The notes below the pieces were generated by a model, which saw only the letters and a list, made by a program, of their open reading frames with translations, was not told where the DNA came from and did not search any database. Below are positions 56,405-64,000 of a stretch of DNA of 64,000 nt, in pieces (position 1 is the stretch's first letter; every line of letters begins with the position of its first letter). Made by a program: the position numbers and the translations under genes. This stretch comes from Acidipropionibacterium jensenii DSM 20535 (lineage in GTDB: Bacteria; Actinomycetota; Actinomycetes; Propionibacteriales; Propionibacteriaceae), in assembly GCF_000425285.1 (NCBI RefSeq), contig NZ_AUDD01000002.1:62001-126000 (forward strand), read 5' to 3'.

Positions 56405-57459
56405 GCGGTGATCCTCTCCCCGGTGGCGAAGGCGCTCAGCACCCCGCACCACGCCGGGCCCTGCGTCTGGACCCAGATCCGGTCGGCTACCGGGTCGACC
56501 ACCGTGGTGGCGAAGGTGTAGAGGTCCTCGCTGCGGTTGAGGACCCCCTCGCTGCGCAGTGCGGCCAGCACATCGGTGGCCGACCCGACCCGCGGCGAGA
56601 CGGCCCGCAGGCGTGCCACCCGGGTGCGGGACTCGGCCAGCCACCGGTCGTCGGGTGCCACCGCCAGGCCAGGCCGGGTGCCGTCGACCATCCGCAGGTG
56701 ATTGGTGTGACGCAGCGCCCCGGCGTCGGCCCTCTGACAGGCCTGGCGTCCGGCGGCGTTCTCGATGATGTCGGCCCGCCCGCCGGGCCCGTCGGCCACG
56801 TCGAAGGCGAACCCGCCGGCGCAGGGGACCTCCGTCAGGGCCGCGCGGGCGGCCTGACCGGTCGACTGTCGCTGGGCGTGACGGGCCACCAGGTGGCGTC
56901 CGGCGCCTCCGGTGAGAGGAGTGCGCACCGGGACGTGGTCCATCCCGAAGCTGAGCCCCGCCGAGGTGGTGACGAAGGAGTTGGCCGGAAGCATGCCGGG
57001 ATACCACACCACCGTCATCGCGGGGTCCCCGTCGATCCGCAGACTCACCAGCCTCACCAGCGGGGCCACCTCGCGGTCGCCGTCCTCGTTGTGGCCCATG
57101 CACAGCCCCTGGTCGTCGGCGGCGCACAGGTCCGAGCAGCCGGTGCCGTCGCGGCCCAGGTCGCCCCGCAGGTTCAGTGCCCACAACTCCTCGGCCGGCA
57201 CCCCGGCCCCCGCCGCGAGCCAGTCCAGCTCCTGGGACTCGACGGGCAGCAGTCTGCGGGTCGAGGCGACCACCGCCTCGAAGACCGGGCGGCTGGGGCC
57301 GGTGGCGCGATCCACCAGCCCGGCCCAGCTGGGCAGCGCTCGCCAGGCGGCGATCTGGTCGGCGTGGGCGCGTCCCAGATCGGTCATCGCCTCGGCGCGG
57401 GAGCCGCTGATGAGGGTCCACTCCAGACCCGAGACCTCGGGCAGCCTGGTGATACTCAT
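56401..57459 (-). CDS. C45-family autoproteolytic acyltransferase/amidohydrolase
   Basis: The 352-residue protein belongs to the isopenicillin-N acyltransferase (AAT) branch of Ntn hydrolases. Self-cleavage is expected at Gly107|Cys108 in GTGCSDLC, freeing Cys108 as nucleophile. CMGHNEDGD supplies the oxyanion Asn and Asp, and TTSAGLSFGMDH continues the fold. Such enzymes hydrolyse or exchange acyl-amide bonds of small peptides and lactams. ATGA overlaps join it to the beta-lactamase-fold genes on both sides, a sandwich that implies successive steps on one substrate. The substrate is unknown. Confidence 0.87.
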   Translation of the reverse strand: MSITRLPEVSGLEWTLISGSRAEAMTDLGRAHADQIAAWRALPSWAGLVDRATGPSRPVFEAVVASTRRLLPVESQELDWLAAGAGVPAEELWALNLRGDLGRDGTGCSDLCAADDQGLCMGHNEDGDREVAPLVRLVSLRIDGDPAMTVVWYPGMLPANSFVTTSAGLSFGMDHVPVRTPLTGGAGRHLVARHAQRQSTGQAARAALTEVPCAGGFAFDVADGPGGRADIIENAAGRQACQRADAGALRHTNHLRMVDGTRPGLAVAPDDRWLAESRTRVARLRAVSPRVGSATDVLAALRSEGVLNRSEDLYTFATTVVDPVADRIWVQTQGPAWCGVLSAFATGERITA

Positions 57460-58331
57460 GACAGCCCCGCGTCCTCGCGCGCCAGACCCGTGACATGGTG
57501 GCGGATCTGCTCGCCGATGGCCCGCATGGTGTCGACGACGGCGGCCCGCAGATCGGTGCCGTCGGCCCAGTTGGCGGCCACCGCGTAGGCGACCCGGCCG
57601 GCCGGCCCGGCGAGGTGTCCCACCTCGATCCGGGCGGTGTCGATGGAGCCGGTCTTGTGGTGCAGCACCATCTGCTGGTACTCCGGGCCGACATGGGCCA
57701 GCGGGTCGAGCAGGAAGGAGTCGGCGAGCATCGAGGTGTCGGTGTCGGCGGCCAGCCAGGTGAGGACCCGGGAGCGCACCGGATCGCTCAGCAGCTCGGC
57801 GCCGGGGTGCTCGGGGGCCGATCCCTCGCCGAGCCGCCGGATCAGATCGGCCAGTTCTGCGGCGCAGCCGAAGGATGTGGTCCAGGGGACCTCGGGGGTC
57901 CGCTCGTTGCGGATGTAGTCGAGCATCTGGGTGTGCTGGTAGCCGAGCTCCCGCGCGACGGCGTGGACGGCGTCCATCCCCACCAGATGGGCCAGCGCAT
58001 TGGTCGCGAGGTTGTCGCTGACCGCGCCGACCAGCAGTGCGGCGTCGACGACGGTGAGCCGCTGGTCGCTCATCCGGTAGAGCAGGCCGGAGTCCTCGAC
58101 CCTCAGCTCGTCGGGGATCTCGATCCTCTGGTCGGAGGCCAGTCGGCCGTCCTGGAGCCGGTTGGCGACCTCCACCAGCAGGAAGAGCTTGCCGACACTG
58201 GCGGTCCGGCAGACCTGGGTGGGAGTGTGCTCGGCCAGCACCGGGGCGGCCGAGCCGGGCTCGGCGGTGGCGTCCAGAACCTGGATCGACCAGGTGATCC
58301 GGGGGTCCAACGGGGGCAGCACCAGAGACAT
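57456..58331 (-). CDS. Class A beta-lactamase-fold serine hydrolase, first paralogue
   Basis: The 291-residue protein has Ser45-x-x-Lys48 (TASVGK), Ser105-Asp-Asn107 and Lys226-Thr-Gly228 (HHKTGSI). The distance from catalytic Ser to SDN (60 residues) is the same as in the downstream paralogue, showing duplication of an intact gene. No signal peptide is visible. GAGGAGAAGG precedes the ATG. It follows the Lrp-type regulator by 64 nt and overlaps the C45-type gene. Confidence 0.85.
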   Translation of the reverse strand: MSLVLPPLDPRITWSIQVLDATAEPGSAAPVLAEHTPTQVCRTASVGKLFLLVEVANRLQDGRLASDQRIEIPDELRVEDSGLLYRMSDQRLTVVDAALLVGAVSDNLATNALAHLVGMDAVHAVARELGYQHTQMLDYIRNERTPEVPWTTSFGCAAELADLIRRLGEGSAPEHPGAELLSDPVRSRVLTWLAADTDTSMLADSFLLDPLAHVGPEYQQMVLHHKTGSIDTARIEVGHLAGPAGRVAYAVAANWADGTDLRAAVVDTMRAIGEQIRHHVTGLAREDAGLS

Positions 58332-58395
58332 TGAGTTCCTTCTCCTCGAGGGGAGGAGGCCACTCCCCCTCCCCGGTCAACCAGACGTCCGCAGG

Positions 58396-58854
58396 CTAGA
58401 CCTTCGGGGCCACCACGCGGTCGAAGTGGGAGCGCAGCACCATCGTGGTCCGGGTGCGGGTGTGCACCGCCGAGCGGATCTGGTTGATCACCTGCTCCAG
58501 CTCCTGGGCGTCGCCGACCCGCACCAGCACCAGATGGGTGGCGTCCCCGGCGACCGACCAGCAGGACTGCACCTGGCTGATCCTCTCCATCGCCAGGGGC
58601 ACCTCCTCGTCCAGGGACGGGTCGGCGTAGATCTCGACGATGGCGGCCAGCGGACAGCCCAGGGTCTCCGGGGAGACCAGGGCGCGGTAGCCGGTGATCG
58701 CGCCGATCTCCTCCAGCCGGCGGACCCGGGTCTGGACGGTCGAGACCGACAGCCCGGTGGCCTCGGCCAGCGCCGACAGCTTCGCGCGGCCGTCGGAGGC
58801 CAGCAGCGCCAGCAGCCGGTGGTCCTGGCGGTCCAGTCCCTCACCGCGGGGCAT
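58396..58854 (-). CDS. Lrp/AsnC-family regulator
   Basis: The 152-residue protein has an N-terminal winged HTH (LDRQDHRLLALLASDGRAKLSALAEATGLSVSTVQTRVRRLEEIGAI) and a C-terminal RAM ligand domain (AIVEIYADPSL to VGDAQELEQVINQI). Lrp-type proteins respond to amino acids and often regulate adjacent genes. ATG 58854 begins 1 nt after the LD-carboxypeptidase stop, so it is embedded within the peptide-uptake operon and probably regulates it in response to a released amino acid. Confidence 0.92.
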   Translation of the reverse strand: MPRGEGLDRQDHRLLALLASDGRAKLSALAEATGLSVSTVQTRVRRLEEIGAITGYRALVSPETLGCPLAAIVEIYADPSLDEEVPLAMERISQVQSCWSVAGDATHLVLVRVGDAQELEQVINQIRSAVHTRTRTTMVLRSHFDRVVAPKV

Positions 58855-58855
58855 C

Positions 58856-59908
58856 TCAGTCCCCGGCTCCCGGTCGCTGCGGGCGGCCGACACTCAGTCG
58901 CGGTTCCCGGCCGACCGCCAGGTCCAGCACCCCGGTGACATTGAGCGGGACGCTGAGGGCCTCGGGATCGTGGCCGAAGCCCTGCTCCCACAGCACCGGC
59001 ACCCCCAGTCCCGTCAGGTACTCGGCCATCAGGGCACGAACCTGGTCGGGCGGGGCGCAGTCGTGCCAGGATCCCAGCACGATCCCGCAGGCGGCCGCCA
59101 GCCGACCGCTGCGAGCCATCTGGATCATGAGATTGTCGAGCCGGTAGAGGTCCTCCTCGATGTCCTCCAGGAAGAGGATCTCGGGCTGGTCCCCGGTCCG
59201 GGCGACGGCCTCGGGAGCCCCGATACCGGCGGCCAGCAGGGACAGGTTCCCACCCCGGAAGCTGCCGCAGACCCTCCCGGGCACCAGCACCTCGGCGCGC
59301 GGCCCGACGATCTGGCGGTTCCGCCAGGGCTCCAGGAGCCAGCGGCCGACGTCCTGGCGGATCGCCGCGGAGTCTCTGAAGACGTCATTTCCCGGCATCG
59401 GGCAGAACAGGCTGGGTACTCCCAGATGGAACCGGAAGGCCTCGTGCAGGGCGGTGATGTCGCTGGAGCCGGTGAGCAGCTTCGGACGGCCGTCACGACG
59501 AGGGGTGGCCGCGGCCATCCGGGCCCAGTCGATGCCGTCCAGCAGCCTCATCGCCCCGTATCCGCCGCGCACGCACACCACGGCGTCGACCTCCGGGTCG
59601 GTCCAGGCCTCCACCAGATCGGCCCGGCGCAGCTCGTCGGACCCGGCCAGGTAGTCGGCCCGGGAGTCGCAGGCCAGGATGTGGGCCGCCACCCGGACGC
59701 TGAGCCCCCAGCCCTCCAGGTAGCCCACCGCCCGCTCGACGCTCTCGGCACTGCTGGGCCCCGAGGGGTCGACCAGCTGCACGACGTCTCCGGACTGCAA
59801 CGGCGGTCGGTCCAGGTAGGCCTGGGGCCACCCGGCCACCCGGCCCGCGCGGCCTGACGGGGCCGCCGGGTCTGCCGGAGCCGGCTCCTGGATGGCGGGA
59901 GAGGTCAT
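58856..59908 (-). CDS. ldcA: LD-carboxypeptidase (peptidase S66)
   Basis: The 350-residue cytosolic enzyme fits MccF/LdcA: VVQLVDPSGPSS, VRGGYGAMRLLDGIDW, nucleophile Ser149 in LTGSSDIT, and later FLEDIEEDLYR and GSWHDC supplying the Glu and His of the triad. LdcA removes the terminal D-Ala from muropeptides; MccF relatives cleave amide-linked antibiotics. Its position in a transporter operon fits import of cell-wall peptides followed by trimming. ATGA overlap with the ATPase gene. Confidence 0.9.
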   Translation of the reverse strand: MTSPAIQEPAPADPAAPSGRAGRVAGWPQAYLDRPPLQSGDVVQLVDPSGPSSAESVERAVGYLEGWGLSVRVAAHILACDSRADYLAGSDELRRADLVEAWTDPEVDAVVCVRGGYGAMRLLDGIDWARMAAATPRRDGRPKLLTGSSDITALHEAFRFHLGVPSLFCPMPGNDVFRDSAAIRQDVGRWLLEPWRNRQIVGPRAEVLVPGRVCGSFRGGNLSLLAAGIGAPEAVARTGDQPEILFLEDIEEDLYRLDNLMIQMARSGRLAAACGIVLGSWHDCAPPDQVRALMAEYLTGLGVPVLWEQGFGHDPEALSVPLNVTGVLDLAVGREPRLSVGRPQRPGAGD

Positions 59909-61563
59909 GCCGCTGCCCTGCCTCGGATGCTCGGGGCGGCCGCCAGCAGAGTCCGGGTGTACTCGTGCTGCGGGTGGAGCAACACCTCCTCGGCGGGCCC
60001 GTGCTCGACGATCCGCCCCTGGTACATCACCGCGACGGTGTCGGCGATGTTCCACGCCAGACCCAGGTCATGGGTGATCACCAGGGCGCTGAGCCCCAGC
60101 CGTTCGCGCAGCGACAGCAGCAGGGCCAGGATCTCGCCCCGGACCGAGGCGTCCAGGGAGGCCACCGGCTCGTCGGCGACCAGCACCTCCGGGTGGATCG
60201 CCAGCGCACCGGCGATCACCACCCGCTGGAGCTGACCGCCGGACAGCTCCTGGGGGATGGCTCCGACATAGCGTTCTGCGGGGATCAGCTCGGCGGACTG
60301 CAGGGCCTCGGCGACCCTCTCCTCCTCGCTGCCGCTGAAGTGCTGGACGCGCAGCCCCTCGGCCACCGACTCGTAGACGCTGAGCTTGGGGTTGAGCGCC
60401 GCCGAGGGGTCCTGGAGAACCATCTGGACCTGCCGGCGGAAGGCGCGGACCGCCCTGCTGCGGGTCGGCAGATCGGCCCCGCGGAACTGGATGGTCGACC
60501 CGTCGTCGGCGGGCTGGAGGCCCAGCACGGTTCTGGCCAGGGTGGACTTGCCCGACCCGGACTGACCGACCAGGGCCAAGATCTCGCCGTTGTGGATGGT
60601 GAGGTCGACATCCTTGACGGCGTGCACCGGGGTGCGCCCTGCCCGGTAGGTGACATTGAGGCCGTGGGCCTCCAGCAGCACCTCGTCAGTCATCGTGTGG
60701 CGCTCGTCGACGGGCGGCCTGGGGGCCTGCTCCCGGCGGGTGACCGGGTGCATCCGCGATGCCGGGTCGCCGATCACCGGGAAGGCCGAGGCCAGCTGCT
60801 GGGTGTAGGGCTGCTTGGGGTCCAGGCAGATCTGCTGTGCCGGACCCACCTCGACCAGCTCGCCGTCCTTCATCACCGCGATCCGGGAGCAGGCGGTGGC
60901 CAGCACCGACAGGTCATGGCTGATCATCATCAGCGAGATGCCCCGCTCGTGGACCAGCTCGTTGATCATGTCGAGAATCTGCTTCTGGACGATGACGTCC
61001 AGGGCGGTGGTCGGCTCGTCGGCCACGATGATGTCGGGTTCGCAGGCCAGCGCCATCGCGATCATGATCCGCTGCTTCTGGCCCCCCGACAGCTCGTGCG
61101 GGTAGGACTCGGCCTTCTCGGCGGGCAGGTCGACGACCTTCATGAGGTCCTTGACCCGCTGCTTGCGCGCCTTCTCGGTGGGCCACCGGTCGGTGACGTG
61201 GAGCTCGAGGGCCTCCAGGATCTGGCGGCCCACGGTGTGCACCGGGTTGAGGGAGTGCATCGCACCCTGGAAGATGATCGAGGCCTCCGCCCAGCGCACC
61301 GACCGCAGCTTGCCGAAGGACAGGTCGGCCACATCGGTGTCGCCGATCCGCACCGATCCGGTGAGGGTGGCATTCCTGGGCAGCAGCCGCAGCACGCTCA
61401 TCGCCAGGGTCGACTTGCCCGAACCGGACTCCCCGGCCACCCCGAGGGTGCCGCCGGCCGGCAGGTCCAGGCTGACATGGCGCACCGCGTGCACCTGCCC
61501 GCGGTCATGGCGTCCCGAGGTCTGATAGGTGATCGAGACGTCGTCGAAGATGAGATCGGGCAT
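59905..61563 (-). CDS. Oligopeptide ABC transporter, fused double ATPase
   Basis: One 552-residue chain carries two nucleotide-binding domains: Walker A GESGSGKST with signature ELSGGQKQR in the first and GQSGSGKST with ELSGGQLQR in the second. Both match the DppD/OppD-OppF family, so the usual two subunits are fused, as often seen in actinobacteria. It powers the two permeases encoded directly upstream. The linker (about 270-290) contains RREQAPRPPVDERH. Confidence 0.93.
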   Translation of the reverse strand: MPDLIFDDVSITYQTSGRHDRGQVHAVRHVSLDLPAGGTLGVAGESGSGKSTLAMSVLRLLPRNATLTGSVRIGDTDVADLSFGKLRSVRWAEASIIFQGAMHSLNPVHTVGRQILEALELHVTDRWPTEKARKQRVKDLMKVVDLPAEKAESYPHELSGGQKQRIMIAMALACEPDIIVADEPTTALDVIVQKQILDMINELVHERGISLMMISHDLSVLATACSRIAVMKDGELVEVGPAQQICLDPKQPYTQQLASAFPVIGDPASRMHPVTRREQAPRPPVDERHTMTDEVLLEAHGLNVTYRAGRTPVHAVKDVDLTIHNGEILALVGQSGSGKSTLARTVLGLQPADDGSTIQFRGADLPTRSRAVRAFRRQVQMVLQDPSAALNPKLSVYESVAEGLRVQHFSGSEEERVAEALQSAELIPAERYVGAIPQELSGGQLQRVVIAGALAIHPEVLVADEPVASLDASVRGEILALLLSLRERLGLSALVITHDLGLAWNIADTVAVMYQGRIVEHGPAEEVLLHPQHEYTRTLLAAAPSIRGRAAA

Positions 61564-61566
61564 GGC

Positions 61567-62493
61567 TCATCGGCTCCTCAGGGTTGGGTTGACGATGGTC
61601 TCCACGGCCCGGCCCACCAGGGTGAAGGCCAGCACGACGAGGAGGATGGCCAGGCCGGGGATGAGGACGTACCACCAGTAGCCGCTGGTGGCCGCCGACA
61701 GATCCATCGAGTTCTTGAGGATGGTGCCCCAGGACTGCTTGGAGGGATCGCCCAGACCGAGGAAGGACAGCGTCGACTCGGCGATGATCGCCGACCCGAC
61801 CGTCAGGGTGGTGTTGGCCAGCACCAGCGGCATCACCGCCGGCAGCAGGTGTTTGAAGATGATGTGCCAGTGCCCACCGCCCAGCACCCGGGCCCGTTCG
61901 ACGTAGTCGCGCGACTCGATGGACAGGGTCTGGGAGCGCACCACCCGGGCGGTGCCGGCCCAGGAGGTGAGGCCGATCGCGATGACGATCGTCATCACGC
62001 CGCGTTCCAGCACCGAGGACAGCACGATCGCCAGGATCAGCGAGGGCAGCACCAGGAAGAAGTCGACGATCCGCATCAGCAGACCGCCCACCCAGCCGGT
62101 GAAGTGGCCGGCGGCGATCCCGATGATGGTGCCGATGATCATCGACATCGCGGTGGCCGCGAAGCCGACCACCAGGGAGACCCGGGACCCCCACAGCATC
62201 CGCACCCACAGTTCCCGGCCCTGGTCATCGGTGCCGAAGGGGTGGGCCCAGGAGGGCGGGGCGTATCGCGGGCTCTGGAGCAGCTGGGTGAGGTCGAGCA
62301 TCCGGGTCGGGGCCAGCACCGGGGCCAGGATGGCCAGGATGATGATGACGGCCAGGATCCCCAGGCCGATCATGCCGGCCTTGTAGTGCCGGAACTCCCG
62401 CCAGAACTCGCGGGCGGAGGCCGCCCGCCGGCTCCACGCCATGGCGCGGGCCGAGCTGGTCGGGGAGGTCGGGGTCGATGTGGTGGCGCTCAT
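61567..62493 (-). CDS. Oligopeptide ABC transporter permease, DppC type
   Basis: The 308-residue membrane protein has the DppC layout: a first segment after a charged N-terminus (FWREFRHYKAGMIGLGILA), the loop HPFGTDDQGRELWVRMLWGSRVSLVVGF, which is the family hallmark, and an EAA-type loop (YVERARVLGGGHWHIIFKHLLP). Its ATG overlaps the DppB-type stop. It forms the channel with that partner. Confidence 0.95.
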   Translation of the reverse strand: MSATTSTPTSPTSSARAMAWSRRAASAREFWREFRHYKAGMIGLGILAVIIILAILAPVLAPTRMLDLTQLLQSPRYAPPSWAHPFGTDDQGRELWVRMLWGSRVSLVVGFAATAMSMIIGTIIGIAAGHFTGWVGGLLMRIVDFFLVLPSLILAIVLSSVLERGVMTIVIAIGLTSWAGTARVVRSQTLSIESRDYVERARVLGGGHWHIIFKHLLPAVMPLVLANTTLTVGSAIIAESTLSFLGLGDPSKQSWGTILKNSMDLSAATSGYWWYVLIPGLAILLVVLAFTLVGRAVETIVNPTLRSR

Positions 62494-63521
62494 GCCGTCC
62501 TCACCCTCGGGTCGAGCTGACGATAGACGAGATCGGCGAGCAGATTGGTCACGATGATGATCGCCGAGAAGACCACGAAGGTCCCCTGGAGCAGCGGCAG
62601 GTCCGGTCCGCTGATCGCCTCATAGGTGAGTTTTCCCAGACCGGGCCAGGAGAACACCGTCTCGACCGTCACGGCACCGGCGATCAGCCCGCCGATGTGC
62701 ATGAAGACCAGGGTGACGGTCGGCAGCAGGGCGTTGGGCACCGCGTGGCGGCTGCGCACCTTGTCCTCGCGCAGGCCCTTGGCCCGGGCGGTGGTGAGGT
62801 AGTCCGCGCTCATCTCCTCGATGAGGGAGGCGCGCATCACCATGACGTACTGGGCGTAGACGACGGCGACCATCGTGATCACCGGGAGCACCATGTGCGA
62901 GGCGACGTCGAGGACCTTGTCGAAGGTCCCGGTCGGTGGTGAGGGGCTGGTCATCCCGCCGGTCGGGAACCAGTGCAGGGAGCCGCCGAAGACCATCAGC
63001 AGCAGCAGGGCGAGCCAGAAGGTGGGCACCGACCAGAACACCAGGGAGGTGCCGGAGGTGATCCGGTCGAACCAGGAGCCGTGCTTCCAGGCCGACCTCT
63101 GGCCCAGCCACAGTCCCAGCGCGATGGCGATCACCGCGGCGGTCCCGGTGAGCAGGATGGTGTTCCAGAAGTACTCCCCGATGAGGCTGGCGACCGACTG
63201 CTTGTACACATAGGAGTCGCCGAAGTTCAGGGTGAAGACGTTGACCAGGTAGTTCCAGAACTGGACGATCATCGGCTTGTTGAGGCCGAGCTGTTCGCGC
63301 AGCTGGTCCATCTGGGCCGCGCTCATCGGACGCTCCTTGGCCATCCGGGCCACCGGGTCGCCGGGGATCAGCTTGAAGGCGAAGAAGCCGAGCAGGATCA
63401 CCAGCACCATCGAGATCGCCGCTCCGCCCAGCTTGGACAGCAGGTATCGGATCGCCGGGACGCCGCGCGGCGGCTCGTCGGTCTCCTGGGCGGCGACCGT
63501 GGGGGTGAGGGCTGTGCTCAT
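62490..63521 (-). CDS. Oligopeptide ABC transporter permease, DppB type
   Basis: The 343-residue protein has six membrane segments and DppB family blocks FFAFKLIPGDPV, LGLNKPMIVQFWNYLVNVFTLNFGDS and the EAA loop YLTTARAKGLREDKV. ATG 63521 has GAAGGAG upstream. It follows the substrate-binding protein gene after a 17-bp hairpin, a common way to make more binding protein than channel. Confidence 0.95.
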   Translation of the reverse strand: MSTALTPTVAAQETDEPPRGVPAIRYLLSKLGGAAISMVLVILLGFFAFKLIPGDPVARMAKERPMSAAQMDQLREQLGLNKPMIVQFWNYLVNVFTLNFGDSYVYKQSVASLIGEYFWNTILLTGTAAVIAIALGLWLGQRSAWKHGSWFDRITSGTSLVFWSVPTFWLALLLLMVFGGSLHWFPTGGMTSPSPPTGTFDKVLDVASHMVLPVITMVAVVYAQYVMVMRASLIEEMSADYLTTARAKGLREDKVRSRHAVPNALLPTVTLVFMHIGGLIAGAVTVETVFSWPGLGKLTYEAISGPDLPLLQGTFVVFSAIIIVTNLLADLVYRQLDPRVRTA

Positions 63522-63602
63522 GACGGCTCCTTCAAAGTTGTGCAGTGGCGTGGCGCGCGGGCACCGGCGCACAGGGGGCGGTGCGGCGTCACGCCGGCAG
63601 GA

Positions 63603-63642
63603 AGATCGGGGACGCCGGCGCGCTGGCCGGCGTCCCCGATCT
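63603..63642 (-). terminator. Intercistronic hairpin after the binding-protein gene
   Basis: Perfect 17-bp arms (63603-63619 and 63626-63642) with a 6-nt loop, 6 nt beyond the binding-protein stop. It likely gives partial termination or protects the upstream message. Confidence 0.88.
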
Positions 63643-63647
63643 GTGGA

Positions 63648-64000
63648 TCACTCGGTCTCGTCGGCGTGACGACGCCGCACGAGCACCCAGACGACGCCGG
63701 CGATCACCAGGACCGCGACGACGATCCCTCCGACGATCAGTCCGGTGTGCGAGTTGGACGCGTTGTTCGAACCGCTCACCGGGGCCACCGTGAGGTAGCC
63801 CCAGTAGCCGGCCTGGTTGGCGATGATGCCGCCCTTGGCGGGCTGCAGCTCGAATCCGGTGAACCGGTCGGACCGGTAGGCCTCCAGCGAGTTGGCGTAC
63901 CAGATCGCGATCTGCGGGGTGTCGGTGTAGTTCTGCGCCAGCATCTTCTGGACGATCGCGCGGCGCTGGGTCTCATTGAGCTCGGCGCGTTGGGCGGCGT
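63648..64000 (-). CDS. Oligopeptide-binding protein, C-terminal part with membrane anchor
   Basis: The frame continues past the right edge. The visible 117 residues contain RRAIVQKMLAQNYTDTPQIAIWY and GYWGYLTVAP, typical of the end of SBP_bac_5 (DppA/OppA) proteins. They end with a membrane helix (GLIVGGIVVAVLVIAGVVWVL) and an RRRHADETE tail. A C-terminal anchor is unusual, since most Gram-positive binding proteins are N-terminal lipoproteins. It delivers peptides to the DppB/DppC channel encoded next. Confidence 0.88.
   Translation of the reverse strand, partial: AAQRAELNETQRRAIVQKMLAQNYTDTPQIAIWYANSLEAYRSDRFTGFELQPAKGGIIANQAGYWGYLTVAPVSGSNNASNSHTGLIVGGIVVAVLVIAGVVWVLVRRRHADETE

Noticed and set aside
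52506-58331. Beta-lactam resistance genes
   Set aside because: The three beta-lactamase-fold proteins lack a recognisable class A ExxLN omega-loop, and two have no signal peptide. Resistance is not supported.

Overview
The window is high-GC DNA (visibly about 70% G+C) with actinobacterial hallmarks: an lsr2 gene, the dac-tilS-hpt-ftsH-folEPBK-DUF3180 gene order, many GTG starts, and many genes whose start codon lies only 6-7 nt after a -10-like hexamer. The complete coproporphyrin-type heme cluster, with ferrochelatase fused to HemQ, points to Propionibacteriaceae, perhaps Acidipropionibacterium. This is inference from gene content; no search was run. No rRNA, tRNA, CRISPR array, transposase or prophage gene was seen.

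Layout. 1-633: end of a membrane protein plus a small XRE regulator. 675-12415: heme synthesis. hemA and a hemH-hemQ fusion are on the minus strand; hemE, hemY, hemC, hemD, hemB and hemL are on the plus strand. With no hemN or hemF in the window and HemQ present, the cluster is built for the coproporphyrin-dependent route. 12416-14991: mutY and a catalase. 15095-20322: a LacI-type regulator, a large FAD enzyme with a discoidin-like tail and an MFS transporter; a clear promoter with two identical palindromic operators precedes the FAD gene. 20327-24754: a ParB-like small protein and a thiamine ABC transporter (thiBPQ) behind a TPP riboswitch. 24872-25126: three palindromic intergenic repeats. 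25215-30211: a uridine-kinase-like NTPase, rhomboid protease, epimerase, MMPL transporter and pyrimidine-dimer glycosylase.

30248-34755 is an accessory block: three overlapping genes (GHKL ATPase, unknown protein, DUF6339-like protein) preceded by a possible Cys-rich leader peptide and a separately promoted DUF3883-type nuclease-like gene. It looks like an undescribed defence or DNA-transaction module. 34877-48671 is core: clpC, lsr2, a coiled-coil membrane protein, the folate operon, ftsH, hpt, tilS, dac and ppa. 48817-53501 holds a Trm11-like methyltransferase, an acetyl-xylan-esterase-like enzyme, a SixA-type phosphatase, a zinc-ribbon membrane protein and a serine hydrolase. 53663-55356 is amtB-glnB behind a GlnR-like box.

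55568-64000 (minus strand, running in from beyond the right edge) is a second striking block: an oligopeptide ABC transporter, an S66 LD-carboxypeptidase, an Lrp regulator, and a C45 autoproteolytic acyltransferase/amidase between two paralogous class-A beta-lactamase-fold hydrolases. Nearly every junction is an ATGA overlap. The set reads as an import-and-cleave pathway for cell-wall peptides or another amide-bonded compound.
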